This document shows, piece after piece, positions 29,853-38,961 of a DNA stretch of 64,000 nt. The first letter of the stretch is position 1, and each line of letters opens with the position of its first letter. The notes below the pieces were generated by a model, which saw only the letters and a program-made list of their open reading frames with translations, was not told where the DNA came from and ran no database searches. Both the position numbers and the translations under genes were made by a program. The DNA is from a gamma proteobacterium endosymbiont of Lamellibrachia anaximandri (GTDB lineage: Bacteria; Pseudomonadota; Gammaproteobacteria; Chromatiales; Chromatiaceae): assembly GCA_016756855.1 (NCBI GenBank), contig JAESPD010000007.1, positions 1 through 64,000 of the forward strand. Reading direction: 5' to 3'.

Positions 29853-32321
29853 ATGAAATTTATTGCCAATCTGCAACTCTCCCACAAACTGGCGCTCATG
29901 GTGCTGGTCCCGCTGATTGTGATGATCGGATTTGCCGCCACCCAGTCGATCTCTGCCTTCTCATTGCGCCAGACCACTGTCCAGCTGCAAAGCATGAGCG
30001 AACTGAGTGTCAATATCAGCAGCCTGGTGCATGAGTTGCAGAAAGAGCGCGGCATGACCGCCGGTTTCATCGGCAGCGGAGGGAAAAAATTTGGTGACAC
30101 CATAAAAGGTCAACGCCAGGAGACCAACAGGAAACTCGAAGCCCTGAAACAGTTCCTGGCGACATTCGATGGCTCCGCACTGGGGCCAAAGTTCCAGGAC
30201 AACCTTGGAAAAACACTGGAGCGCCTGGCTCAGCTTGGCAATAAACGCAACGCGGTCGACGCCTCTACCCTCAAACTCGGCGACGCTCTGAGCTACTACA
30301 CCGGCAACAACGCAGCACTGCTTGGGCTGATCACCACACTGTCCACCCTCAGCCCCGAAGAGGAGCTGGCTATCATGACCGCAGCCTATGCAAACTACCT
30401 GCAGGGCAAGGAGCGGGCCGGCATCGAGCGGGCCGTCATGTCCAATGTATTTGCCAAGGACCAGTTCAGCGGCGGCCTGTTCAACAAGTTCATGTCTTTG
30501 ATGACTGTGCAAAATACCTATCGGGACGTCTTTCTCTCCCTCGCAAAAGAGGAGAACAAGACGATCTACAAGGACACCCTGCAGGGTGAATTCATCGATG
30601 AGACCGAACGGATGCGCAGAGTCGCCATCGAAAAGGCCTCATCCGGCGGCTTCGATATCGATGCGGTCTACTGGTTCAAGATGCAGACCGGCAAGATCAA
30701 CCTGCTGAAAAAGGTTGAAGACCAACTTGCGGCAGGATTGCAAATCAAGGCCAACGATCTCAAGGCAGGCGCAACCACCGACTTGGCAATCTCCCTGCTG
30801 GTCGCACTGCTTGGGCTTGCGCTCTCCACCGGCCTGGGCTTCTATGTCGGACGCGGTGTGCGGCAGCAGTTGGGAGGCGAACCCGGCCATATCGAAGAGA
30901 TCGCCAACCACATCGCCAACGGCAGCCTCGACATGAAACTCCAGTCTGCCGGGGCAACCGGCATATACGCCGCCATGATCACCATGCAACAGCGGCTGTC
31001 GGAAGTCATAGAAAGGGACATACAGTCTATCGTCGACTCCGCACGCGCAGGAGATCTGAGCAGTAGGGTTCCACTGGAGGGCAAGCAGGGTTTTTATGAA
31101 AAACTCAGTTCCGGCGTCAACGATCTGGTGGAAGTCAGTGAGAGTGTCATCGACGACACTCAGCGGGTATTTGGCGCGCTCTCCCGGGGCGATCTGAATG
31201 AACGTATCGAACGGGAATACAAAGGCTCCTTCGACCGACTGAAACAGGATGCCAATGCAACCATCCTCAAGATCCAGGAGGTGATAGAGGGAGACATACA
31301 GTCACTCGTGGATGCGGCCCGCTCCGGTGACCTGAATCAGCGTATCCATCTGGACAACAAGCAGGGTTTCTTTGCGACATTGAGTGGCGGCATCAACGAA
31401 CTGATCGATTCCGTGGAAAACGTGTTCAGTGACATCGCCCAATCCATGCACGACATGGCCAAAGGCGACCTGACCAAACCGATCACAAGTAACTATCAGG
31501 GTACCTTCGATGATCTGAAGCAGGACATCAATAAAACCATGGCCAATCTGGAGCAGATTATTACCCAGCTGCGTGAATCGGGCGAGGTGATCACCACCGC
31601 CTCAAGCGAGATCTCCTCCGGCAACAACAACCTCTCATCCCGTACCGAGCAGCAAGCCAGCTCACTGGAGGAGACCGCCTCCAGCATGGAAGAGCTGACC
31701 AGCACCGTGAGGAACAACGCCGACAACGCGCAGCAGGCCAATCAACTGGCCGCCAACGCACGCCGTACCGCCGAAACAGGCGGTGAGGTAGTGAAACAGG
31801 CGGTTGAGGCCATGGAGGCCATCAACCAATCCAGCAGCAAGATCTCAGAAATCATCGGCGTCATCGATGAGATCGCCTTTCAGACCAACCTGCTGGCCCT
31901 CAACGCCTCGGTCGAAGCCGCCAGAGCCGGTGAACAGGGGCGGGGTTTCGCGGTTGTGGCCACAGAGGTTCGCAACCTGGCTGGTCGTAGTGCAACGGCA
32001 GCCAAAGAGATCAAAGAGCTGATCCGGGACAGCGGTGAGAAAGTGAAGACAGGCGCGGAACTGGTTGACCAGTCAGGTGAGAACCTGGACGAGATTGTCA
32101 ACGGTGTGAAAAAGGTAGGCGACATCGTCTCCGAGATCGCCGCCGCCAGCCAGGAGCAGTCTGCCGGTATCGACCAGGTCAACATGGCGGTAACCAGCAT
32201 GGACGAGGTAACCCAGCAGAATGCCGCACTTGCGGAAGAGACCTCCGCCGCGGCCGCCTCGATGAGCGAGAAGGCCCAGGAGATGGATCAGCTGATGGGT
32301 TTCTTCACAGTCTCTCGATAA
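29853..32321 (+). CDS. Methyl-accepting chemotaxis protein with NIT (nitrate/nitrite-sensing) domain and poly-HAMP array
   Basis: An 822-residue inner-membrane chemoreceptor. There is a transmembrane helix near the N-terminus ([17 protein letters not shown]), then a periplasmic NIT domain (about 35-300), recognised from its [20 protein letters not shown] opening. A second transmembrane helix ([23 protein letters not shown], in part) is followed by a run of HAMP-like repeats, about five units, with recurrent [27 protein letters not shown] and AKGDLTKPI motifs. The signalling domain has the conserved tip [23 protein letters not shown] domains are associated with nitrate/nitrite sensing, so this receptor may steer the cell toward these acceptors. 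Start chosen at ATG 29853, with GAGGAAATC upstream. Confidence 0.92.
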   Translation: MKFIANLQLSHKLALMVLVPLIVMIGFAATQSISAFSLRQTTVQLQSMSELSVNISSLVHELQKERGMTAGFIGSGGKKFGDTIKGQRQETNRKLEALKQFLATFDGSALGPKFQDNLGKTLERLAQLGNKRNAVDASTLKLGDALSYYTGNNAALLGLITTLSTLSPEEELAIMTAAYANYLQGKERAGIERAVMSNVFAKDQFSGGLFNKFMSLMTVQNTYRDVFLSLAKEENKTIYKDTLQGEFIDETERMRRVAIEKASSGGFDIDAVYWFKMQTGKINLLKKVEDQLAAGLQIKANDLKAGATTDLAISLLVALLGLALSTGLGFYVGRGVRQQLGGEPGHIEEIANHIANGSLDMKLQSAGATGIYAAMITMQQRLSEVIERDIQSIVDSARAGDLSSRVPLEGKQGFYEKLSSGVNDLVEVSESVIDDTQRVFGALSRGDLNERIEREYKGSFDRLKQDANATILKIQEVIEGDIQSLVDAARSGDLNQRIHLDNKQGFFATLSGGINELIDSVENVFSDIAQSMHDMAKGDLTKPITSNYQGTFDDLKQDINKTMANLEQIITQLRESGEVITTASSEISSGNNNLSSRTEQQASSLEETASSMEELTSTVRNNADNAQQANQLAANARRTAETGGEVVKQAVEAMEAINQSSSKISEIIGVIDEIAFQTNLLALNASVEAARAGEQGRGFAVVATEVRNLAGRSATAAKEIKELIRDSGEKVKTGAELVDQSGENLDEIVNGVKKVGDIVSEIAAASQEQSAGIDQVNMAVTSMDEVTQQNAALAEETSAAAASMSEKAQEMDQLMGFFTVSR

Positions 32322-32326
32322 GATTT

Positions 32327-32453
32327 CCGGGTTTGCGCTGTCAACCCGGCAAACGATTTGAACAGAGCAAAGCGTAGGCCCGATCAAGCGTAGCGGATCG
32401 GGCATTACGGCGCAGATGAGATTGCCGGTTCCGCTACGCTTGAACCGGCCTAC
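32327..32453. repeat. 127-bp triple-palindrome repeat, copy 1 (left of the lipoprotein gene)
   Basis: Three hairpins in series: CCGGGTT/AACCCGG (32327-32349), then the GTAG-bounded pair (32374-32453) with stems GCCCGATC/GATCGGGC and GCCGGTTC/GAACCGGC around AAGCGTAGCG and its complement. The same order and orientation recur at 33648-33774, on the other side of the lipoprotein gene. It may also end the chemoreceptor transcript. Confidence 0.88.
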
Positions 32454-32477
32454 GTTCTGAAAAGATGAAGCAATAAT

Positions 32478-32498
32478 GGTGCGCACAGCGCACACTAC
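32478..32498. repeat. GTGCGC/GCGCAC palindrome ending in CTAC
   Basis: GTGCGC-ACA-GCGCAC followed by ACTAC. It is related in form to the palindrome at 57673-57699, which has the GTAG end on the opposite side. Probably another intergenic REP-type unit. Confidence 0.55.
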
Positions 32499-32640
32499 GT
32501 TCTGCAACCAGTGTGAATTAGATTGCAGGATCTACATTCCCAAGCCCGTCATACTGTGCTTCACTCACATTTTTTCTCAGCAAGTTTTCCGTAGACTGTC
32601 GCTAATTTATATAGATACCAAGCTGCATTTGGAGGTCTTC

Positions 32641-33609
32641 ATGTACAAACGTATCGCGCTTCCCAGTCTCTCTTTTTCCCTTATGCTCCTGCTACTCGCA
32701 GGGTGCGGCGGCGGTGACACAGGCACCACAACCGCCAGCCGATTGGATCTTGGCATCACCGACGCGCCGGTAGATGGCGCAGACGCAGTATGGGTCGAAT
32801 TCAGCGAAGTTGTCATTCAACCTGCCGACGGTGCACGCATCAACATTCTGATGGAGGACGTGAACGGCAACCCCACCCCCAAAAGCATCAACCTGCTCGA
32901 CCTGCAGGGCGGTGTGCGGGATATGCTGTTGGACGGCTATGAGCTTCCCGCAGGCCAGTACAGCTGGATCCGTCTCATGGTCAACGCTGAGGCCGACGGC
33001 GTACTCGATTCCTATATCGAGCTTCCCGGCCCGTTACAGTATGAACTCCAGGTACCCAGTGGGTCCCAGACAGGGCTTAAGATAAACACCGGCTTCGAGA
33101 TCCTGGAGGGTGATACAAACGATTACACCATCGATTTCGATCTGCGCAAATCAGTACATCAGCCCAATGGGCAGGTGGGTCCTTTGGGACCGGTCTATTT
33201 CCTGCGCCCTACCCTGCGCCTAATGAAAACCGCCACCACCGGCACCATCTCAGGCACTGTCGATCCCGTCGTCTTTGCGGGTGAGGCCTGTGACGGCAAC
33301 ACCGTGGGTTATGCTGTGTATGTCTTTAGCGGCACCGGTGCAACCCCCGTCGATGTCAACGTCAACGATCAGGCAAGAAACAACCCGGTCACTACCGCGG
33401 CCATCTCCGACGACGGCAACTTCACCTACACCGCCGCCTACCTGAGCGAGGGAACATACACGGTGGCTGCAACCTGTGCGGCTGACCTGGACGATCCGGA
33501 ACTGGATAATCAACCGGGCAATCAAGAGGCTAATCCCGAGGTTACCTTTGTCGGCACTGCTGACGTCAACGTCACTGCGGGCGCGGAGACTCTACACGAC
33601 ATTCTCTGA
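32641..33609 (+). CDS. DUF4382-domain lipoprotein
   Basis: The 322-residue product has a lipoprotein signal (SFSLMLLLLAGCGGGD; lipobox LAGC), so Lgt should lipidate it. Residues about 35-190 form a DUF4382 domain (LDLGITDAPVDGADAVWVEF, then LLDLQGGVRDMLLDGYELPAGQYSWIRL), a beta-rich domain of unknown function found in envelope lipoproteins. The C-terminal about 120 residues (TGTISGTVDPVVF ... GNFTYTAAYLSEGTYTVAATC) look like a carboxypeptidase-regulatory-like beta-sandwich. A GGAGG ribosome-binding site precedes the ATG. It is a lone gene lying between two 127-bp direct repeats, which is unusual for the rest of this window. Confidence 0.87.
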   Translation: MYKRIALPSLSFSLMLLLLAGCGGGDTGTTTASRLDLGITDAPVDGADAVWVEFSEVVIQPADGARINILMEDVNGNPTPKSINLLDLQGGVRDMLLDGYELPAGQYSWIRLMVNAEADGVLDSYIELPGPLQYELQVPSGSQTGLKINTGFEILEGDTNDYTIDFDLRKSVHQPNGQVGPLGPVYFLRPTLRLMKTATTGTISGTVDPVVFAGEACDGNTVGYAVYVFSGTGATPVDVNVNDQARNNPVTTAAISDDGNFTYTAAYLSEGTYTVAATCAADLDDPELDNQPGNQEANPEVTFVGTADVNVTAGAETLHDIL

Positions 33610-33647
33610 CCCATTGGGGTCGACAAACCTCAATGACACCGACTGCG

Positions 33648-33774
33648 CCGGGTTTGCGTTGTGCAACCCGGCATGGGTTTGAACCGATCAAAGTGTAGGC
33701 CCGATCAAGCATAGCGGATCGGGCATTTCAACACAGATGCGATTGCCGGTTCCGCTACGCTTGAACCGGCCTAC
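33648..33774. repeat. 127-bp triple-palindrome repeat, copy 2 (right of the lipoprotein gene)
   Basis: Same orientation, length and order of three hairpins as 32327-32453; differences are mostly in loops and spacers (for example CAAGCATAGCGG against CAAGCGTAGCGG). It begins 39 bp after the lipoprotein stop and ends 4 bp before the ubiI stop on the other strand, so it may terminate both converging transcripts. Confidence 0.88.
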
Positions 33775-33777
33775 ATC

Positions 33778-35007
33778 TTAAGATCTGTCCCAATCGCGCT
33801 GTGCCAGCTTGGGCAACTCCCCCACCATCCCCATCGCCCGCCGTACCACGATATGTTTGAGCGGGCCTGAATGGTCCACCAGACTCAACCCCAGGTTGCG
33901 GGCCAGCTTGAGAGGCAACACCTCGTTGCTAAAAAATCGTTTGAAAAAATCCATGGCGCCGAGCATGCCCATGTTCGCCCCTTTGCGCGTCCGCTCATAA
34001 CGGCGCAGAGTGGCCAGCGAGCCAATTTGACGTCCCGCCTGCCGGGCCTCGATCAGCACCTCCGCCAACTGTGCCGCATCGAGAAAACCAAGATTCACAC
34101 CCTGTCCAGCCAGAGGATGGATAGCGTGTGCCGCATCCCCAACCAGAGCCAGCCCTTCACGAATATAGGTCTCTGCATGTCCCAGGCGCAGGGGAAATGC
34201 CGCTCTCGGCCCCACCTCAAGCACATCACCCAGATTCTGCTCACTGGCCTGGGTCAGCTCACGGCAGAAGTCATCATCGTCCAGCGCCATCAACTCCCTG
34301 GCCAGCAGGGGGGAAGTCGACCATACGATAGAGCAGCGGCCGTCATCGATGGGCAGGAACGCCAGGGGACCGGTGGGCATGAAACGCTGCCAGGCGGTGT
34401 TCTGATGATGCAAGACGGGGCGCACGGTGGCGACGATGGCGTGTTGATCATAGTCCCAGCCCCGAGTGCCGATTGCCGCCATCCTGCGAATCAGGGATTC
34501 CCGCCCATCCGCGCCCACTACCAGTTTTGCCTCTAGAGAGGTACCGTCTTTCAGTGTTACAGAAGGAGCTGATCCCATCTTGAGATCAGCCACTTCAGCC
34601 GGACATAGCCGGGTTACATTTTCATGGGTTGCCAGACGCTCCCAGAGCGCCAGTTGAGTCACCCTGTTCTCCACGATATGACCAAGATTGGACTCGCCGA
34701 CGTCGTGACAACTGAAATGAATGCTGCCGTTGCCCCCCGCGTCCCAGACATGCATGTCTGTATAGGGGGAGACGCGTTTTTCGCACATGCGATCCCACAC
34801 CCCCAGGTTTTCCAGCACCTGCTGGGAGGCCCGCGTCAGGGCGGAGACCCGCAGATCAACCTCAGCGTCCGGCCAGTCGGTTTGCGGCTCATGCAACTCC
34901 AGCACACAGACATCGAAACCGGCGTCGGCCATGGCGCCAGCGAGGGCGCTGCCCACCATGCCGCCACCCACGACGATCAAATCAAAACTGTCTCGTTGTT
35001 CAGACAA
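33778..35007 (-). CDS. ubiI: FAD-dependent ubiquinone-biosynthesis hydroxylase (UbiI/VisC type)
   Basis: A flavin monooxygenase of the UbiH/UbiI family. In ubiquinone synthesis UbiI hydroxylates ring position C5. Motifs are FDLIVVGGGMVGSALAGA (FAD dinucleotide site), VVGADGRESLIRR (DG motif) and LVGDAAHAIHPLAGQGVNLGF (GD motif). The TTG at 35007 gives 409 residues and sits beside the ubiH stop; an ATG at 35043 would overlap ubiH by 44 bp and add a non-homologous start. Assignment to UbiI rather than another paralogue rests on the ubiH neighbour and E. coli-like order. Confidence 0.88.
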   Translation of the reverse strand: MSEQRDSFDLIVVGGGMVGSALAGAMADAGFDVCVLELHEPQTDWPDAEVDLRVSALTRASQQVLENLGVWDRMCEKRVSPYTDMHVWDAGGNGSIHFSCHDVGESNLGHIVENRVTQLALWERLATHENVTRLCPAEVADLKMGSAPSVTLKDGTSLEAKLVVGADGRESLIRRMAAIGTRGWDYDQHAIVATVRPVLHHQNTAWQRFMPTGPLAFLPIDDGRCSIVWSTSPLLARELMALDDDDFCRELTQASEQNLGDVLEVGPRAAFPLRLGHAETYIREGLALVGDAAHAIHPLAGQGVNLGFLDAAQLAEVLIEARQAGRQIGSLATLRRYERTRKGANMGMLGAMDFFKRFFSNEVLPLKLARNLGLSLVDHSGPLKHIVVRRAMGMVGELPKLAQRDWDRS

Positions 35008-36223
35008 GGGGAATACCTCGAGCCAGTCGCGGCAACCGCCCATTCAACCCCATAAACTGACGAGCCACCAAGTGTTTCAACCCCGGGGTGGTATCCAGCC
35101 CGAGCAGAGCGACATTGCGCGCCAGACGCAACGGGGTCAGGGGATTGGCAAACAGGCGGGCCAGGGTATCGGTGATCATAGCCACCGCATTCTGATCCCG
35201 CCGCCGCCAGTCGACATAACGCTGCAGCAGATCCATGCTGCCTGGGTCACCCTGCCCCGCTGCCGCGTCTGCCAGTAGATCCGCCAGCACCGCAACGTCG
35301 CGAATCCCAAGATTGAAACCCTGCCCGGTAACCGGGTGTACCGTGTGCGCGGCATTGCCGATCAGCGCGATACGGGGGCGCACATGCTCATTGGCCTGCC
35401 GCAGTTTCAGAGGATAGGCAAAGCGTTTGCCACACTTTGTCAGATGTCCCAGGCGATAACCAAAACGATCCTGCAGACGTCCCAGGAAGGCGGCATCGTC
35501 CAGCGCCATCAGCTCAGTGACCTGATCATCTTTTGCCGTCCACACCAGAGAGCTACGCCCCCCGGTCATCGGCAACATTGCCAGGGGACCAGTATCGGTA
35601 AACCGTTCATAGGCGACCCCCTGATGAGGCCGTTCGGTAGTGATATTGGCAATGATAGCGGTCTGGCCATAGGTCTGCTCTTTGGATGAAATCGCCAGGC
35701 GATCTCTTACCGCCGAATCGCCGCCATCCGCTGCGACCAACAGTGCTGCCGTCACGCACCGGACAATACCCGCCTCTTCCAGACTCACATCGACTGAATC
35801 ATCAGAAACGGAAAAGCTCTTCAGACTCGACGGACAGAGCAGATCGATATCCGGCTCCTGTTCCAGATCCTTGAGCAGGGCCTGTCCCAAAGCACGTGCG
35901 GTGGCAACATAACCCAGCGCCTCCACGCCCTCATCGCGATTGTTGAGCCGGGCAAAACCGAAGTGGCCACGATCGGAGATGTGGATATCGGAAATCGGCT
36001 CCGCCTCGCCGGAGAGCCCTTCCCAGACCCCCATGCCCTGAAGTATCAATCGGGTTCCCCAGGAGAGGGCAATCACCCGGTCGTCATAGCTCGGCTGGAG
36101 ATCGGAGTTGAAAGGCCAGGCCTCAACCACACCGATCTTCAGACCCAATCCACTAATGGAACGGGCAAGACTGGCGCCCACCATGCCGCCGCCAATAATG
36201 AGAACGTCGTAGTCGTTTGCCAT
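35000..36223 (-). CDS. ubiH: 2-octaprenyl-6-methoxyphenyl hydroxylase UbiH
   Basis: An FAD monooxygenase of ubiquinone synthesis (C1 hydroxylation). The 407 residues carry YDVLIIGGGMVGASLARSI, VAADGGDSAVRDRL and ALIGNAAHTVHPVTGQGFNLG, the three flavoprotein hydroxylase motifs. It acts at the inner membrane in the Ubi complex. The pepP stop is 1 bp upstream, and the gene overlaps ubiI at its end, so ygfB-pepP-ubiH-ubiI form one operon as in E. coli. Confidence 0.93.
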   Translation of the reverse strand: MANDYDVLIIGGGMVGASLARSISGLGLKIGVVEAWPFNSDLQPSYDDRVIALSWGTRLILQGMGVWEGLSGEAEPISDIHISDRGHFGFARLNNRDEGVEALGYVATARALGQALLKDLEQEPDIDLLCPSSLKSFSVSDDSVDVSLEEAGIVRCVTAALLVAADGGDSAVRDRLAISSKEQTYGQTAIIANITTERPHQGVAYERFTDTGPLAMLPMTGGRSSLVWTAKDDQVTELMALDDAAFLGRLQDRFGYRLGHLTKCGKRFAYPLKLRQANEHVRPRIALIGNAAHTVHPVTGQGFNLGIRDVAVLADLLADAAAGQGDPGSMDLLQRYVDWRRRDQNAVAMITDTLARLFANPLTPLRLARNVALLGLDTTPGLKHLVARQFMGLNGRLPRLARGIPLV

Positions 36224-36224
36224 T

Positions 36225-37532
36225 TCAAGAAGCCATCAGGGTTTCGAGTGCGACCACCGTCTTGGGCGTATCCTTTGTCAGGAGATCACAACCCTCCTTC
36301 GTCACCAACACATCGTCTTCAATCCTGATGCCGATGTCCCACCACTTCTTCGCCACGCCTCTGGTGCCGGATGGGATATACAACCCCGGCTCGATGGTCA
36401 GAACCATGCCCGGTTCGAGCAGCCGCCAGGTTCCATCGACCTTGTAATCCCCCACATCGTGCACATCCATACCGATCCAGTGGCCGGTGCGGTGGGGATA
36501 GAATTTCTTGTACTTCTCTTCACGGATCAGCTTGGGTACCGAACCTTTGAGAATGCCCAGCTTGACCAGACCTCGGGTCATGGTGCGCACAGCGGCCACA
36601 TGGGGATCGTTCCAATGGTTTCCCGGTTTCACCTTGGCGATGGCTGCCTCCTGCGCCGCCAACACCAGTTCATAGAGTTGCCGTTGGGGTTGTGTAAAAA
36701 CGCCATTCACCGGATAGGTGCGGGTGATGTCGGAAGCGTAGCACTCCAGCTCGCAACCGGCGTCGATCAACAGCATATCGCCATCATTCAACTTGTCCCG
36801 ATTATCGATATAGTGCAATACACAGGCGTTGCCGCCGCCACCCACGATAGGCGTATATGCCTGTTCACGCGTGCCGAGACGGCCACACTCGGCCAGGAAC
36901 TCCGCCTCCAGCTGATACTCCCAGGCACCCGCACGGCAGGTCTTCATCACCCGCTTGTGCGCCTTGGCGGAGATCTTTGCCGCCTGCCGCATCACCTTGA
37001 TCTCGGAGCGACTTTTATAGAGCCGCATCTCATGCAGATAGTGATCGAGGGCTATGATCTCCATCGGCCCCTGGCCACCACTGCGGGATTCGCACCGAAT
37101 CTGATTGATCCACTCCAGCAGGCGCTTGTCCAGCTCGGGACTGCAACCCATGGCGTAAAAAACCCGGTCAGTCTGCTCCATCATGCGCGGCAGGATCTCG
37201 TCAAGATCGCCGATGGGGAAAGAGTCATCGGCACCGTAGCCGTCACAGGCACCCTCCTGGCCGGCCCGTGGACCATCCCACTGTTCCATCTTGGGATCCC
37301 GTTCGCGATTGAAGAGGATATACTCCGCCTGTTTTCTGCCGGGAATCAGAACCGCGACGGCTTCCGGTTCAGGGAATCCGGTGAGATAGAAAAAATCACT
37401 GTCAGGGCGATAGTGATAGTGCACATCACGGTTGCGCACCTGCAGTGGTGAGGTCGGCAGGATTGCGATACTGCCTGATCCCATGATGCGCATCAGTTCA
37501 CGACGACGCCGTTTGAACTCACTCGCTACCAT
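36225..37532 (-). CDS. pepP: Xaa-Pro aminopeptidase P
   Basis: PepP releases N-terminal residues preceding proline. The 435-residue product has an N-terminal domain (YHYRPDSDFFYLTGFPEPEA) and a pita-bread metallopeptidase domain. The dinuclear Mn ligands are present: Asp in LLIDAGCELECYASD and DITRTYP, His in YPHRTGHWIGMDVHDVG, and Glu in TIEPGLY and IRIEDDVLV. It starts inside the last 14 bp of ygfB and is followed after 1 bp by ubiH. Confidence 0.96.
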   Translation of the reverse strand: MVASEFKRRRRELMRIMGSGSIAILPTSPLQVRNRDVHYHYRPDSDFFYLTGFPEPEAVAVLIPGRKQAEYILFNRERDPKMEQWDGPRAGQEGACDGYGADDSFPIGDLDEILPRMMEQTDRVFYAMGCSPELDKRLLEWINQIRCESRSGGQGPMEIIALDHYLHEMRLYKSRSEIKVMRQAAKISAKAHKRVMKTCRAGAWEYQLEAEFLAECGRLGTREQAYTPIVGGGGNACVLHYIDNRDKLNDGDMLLIDAGCELECYASDITRTYPVNGVFTQPQRQLYELVLAAQEAAIAKVKPGNHWNDPHVAAVRTMTRGLVKLGILKGSVPKLIREEKYKKFYPHRTGHWIGMDVHDVGDYKVDGTWRLLEPGMVLTIEPGLYIPSGTRGVAKKWWDIGIRIEDDVLVTKEGCDLLTKDTPKTVVALETLMAS

Positions 37533-38085
37533 TACCCTTCTCCCGCTTGCCGGTCAGTGCCTCCCGGATCAGTAACACCGCCACCCGCAGAAACTCCTCC
37601 AGTTCGACATAGGCCAGCTCGGCCTCCTCACCTGGTTCAATATCCGCATGGTCGAGGCGGGTAAATTCCGTGATATCCCGAATTGCTTCTCCTGCCTCAT
37701 CTTTCAACTGGGCTTCAGTGATACCCGCCAGCCCCAATCCATAGAGATAACCCTGGCACCATTCACTCAATGCCCTGGCGCGCACCTCGATCTCCAGTTC
37801 GTCATCCGGCAGAAACGGCGCGAAATTCAGCTCTTCCCCTTCGATGTAACCCTGGGTCGACTGATAAAGATGACCCAACAACTGCCTGGCTTCAACCACC
37901 AGAAGATCATCATCCGAGCGATCTTTGAACAGTTCGACAAACCAGGCAGCATGGGCATCAGAATGACCAGCACAGAGTATGCCGCTGATCACCCCATGAA
38001 TCTCACTCGCGCCAACATCCAGGCCTATCGATTGTAGAACCTGATCAAAGCGTTCGAACTGGGGCATTGCCGGAGTATCGTTCAT
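37519..38085 (-). CDS. ygfB: UPF0149 family protein YgfB
   Basis: A 188-residue UPF0149 protein, an all-helical family. In Pseudomonas a homologue is reported to repress ampDh3 expression; the wider role is unclear. Recognisable segments are SEIHGVISGILCAG, LLGHLYQST, FAPFLPDDE, LSEWCQGYLYGLGLAG and LEEFLRVAVLLIREAL. It is first in the operon with pepP-ubiH-ubiI and is divergent from the zapB-like/zapA pair. Confidence 0.9.
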   Translation of the reverse strand: MNDTPAMPQFERFDQVLQSIGLDVGASEIHGVISGILCAGHSDAHAAWFVELFKDRSDDDLLVVEARQLLGHLYQSTQGYIEGEELNFAPFLPDDELEIEVRARALSEWCQGYLYGLGLAGITEAQLKDEAGEAIRDITEFTRLDHADIEPGEEAELAYVELEEFLRVAVLLIREALTGKREKGNGSE

Positions 38086-38179
38086 GCAGATTTTCTTTAC
38101 TTAACCTAATATTGAAGAAGAATCATAACATGAGCTGTAAAGATTGACCGTTCCCTGAGCGCCCTCTATATTGGGGAAC

Positions 38180-38413
38180 ATGATCGAAGATGAGATGAAA
38201 GAGAGCACAGAACTCGACCTCAGAAAACTTGAGCTTCAGGTTGAAGAACTCATCCGGGCCTGCGCCTATCTGAAAGACGAGAACAAATCCCTGCGCGCCC
38301 GCCAGGATAGCCTGGTGGCGGAACGCGCCTCTCTGATCGAGAAGACTGAACTCGCCCGCACCCGGGTCGAGGCGATGATCACCCGCCTGAAGTCCATGGA
38401 AGCCCCCCAGTGA
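38180..38413 (+). CDS. TIGR02449 family coiled-coil protein (ZapB-like)
   Basis: A 77-residue, almost wholly coiled-coil protein: LRKLELQVEELIRACAYLKDE, then SLRARQDSLVAERASLIEK. It matches the TIGR02449 family, regularly found ahead of zapA in gammaproteobacteria and thought to work at the division ring like ZapB. ATG 38180 with a GGGGAA upstream is preferred to a TTG at 38171. The stop overlaps the GTG of zapA (GTGA). Confidence 0.82.
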   Translation: MIEDEMKESTELDLRKLELQVEELIRACAYLKDENKSLRARQDSLVAERASLIEKTELARTRVEAMITRLKSMEAPQ

Positions 38414-38724
38414 GTGAGACACAGATTCCCGTTACCGTTCTGATTCTGGATAAGGAGTATCGCGTCACCTGCGAGCCGGAGGAACGCGAATCGCTTATCG
38501 ACACCGCACGTTTCCTCGATGACAAGATGAGAGAGATCCGCAGTGCGGGACGTGTCATCGGTACCGAACGCATCGCAGTCATGGCCGCACTCAATATTGC
38601 CCACGAATTACTGGAGCAGCGCAGCAGCAAATCCAGCGATGTGCAAAACATCTCCCACCGCATTCAAAATTTGCAGGAGAAGATAGAGATCGCCCTGAAT
38701 TCAAGCAACCAACTGGAACTTTGA
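38410..38724 (+). CDS. zapA: Cell division protein ZapA
   Basis: ZapA bundles FtsZ filaments at midcell. The 104-residue protein shows the expected PVTVLILDKEYRVTCEPEE, LIDTARFLDDKMREIRSAG and AALNIAHELLEQ, then a C-terminal coiled coil. It starts at a GTG overlapping the upstream gene. The 6S RNA gene follows immediately, and the zapA stop codon lies in the -35 region of the 6S promoter. Confidence 0.94.
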   Translation: MSETQIPVTVLILDKEYRVTCEPEERESLIDTARFLDDKMREIRSAGRVIGTERIAVMAALNIAHELLEQRSSKSSDVQNISHRIQNLQEKIEIALNSSNQLEL

Positions 38725-38749
38725 CCCATTTAGGTTTAGCCTATAGGTA
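38721..38749 (+). promoter_or_regulatory. Probable 6S RNA promoter
   Basis: TTGACC (38721-38726) overlaps the zapA stop codon. A -10-like stretch TATAGGTA lies at 38742-38749, giving 15-17 bp spacing and a start near the predicted 5' end of 6S RNA. The -10 element is a weak match. Confidence 0.45.
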
Positions 38750-38752
38750 GAT

Positions 38753-38935
38753 GACCCCTGCCGTGTTCGTTAGTGACCCGGGTATTTTCTTGAGCCTAAT
38801 TAGTGCCCTGGGAGCAAAATGTCGATGCCGGTGTGCATGTCCGCCTCGTAGCGGGAAGCCTGAAGCATCCCTGCTGTTCCCACTTGAACCTACCGGTTCA
38901 AGAACAATGGTTTGCGACGGCACATGTGGGGGTTG
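38753..38935 (+). ncRNA. ssrS: 6S RNA
   Basis: 6S RNA mimics an open promoter and sequesters sigma-70 RNA polymerase in stationary phase. The sequence has a closing stem (ACCCC and TGCCGT at the 5' end pairing with ACGGCA and GGGGT at the 3' end), a large central bubble, and the conserved hairpin ACTTGAACC-TAC-CGGTTCAAG near 38881-38902, as in E. coli. Its position between zapA and fau matches the conserved synteny, and the length of about 183 nt is typical. End positions are approximate. Confidence 0.92.
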
Positions 38936-38961
38936 TCTCTTTCAAATCACACCCTGCTCCG

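Noticed and set aside
32327..33774. The direct repeats and lipoprotein gene as a classical insertion sequence or composite transposon
   Set aside because: No transposase is encoded and the repeats are intergenic palindromes, not IS ends.
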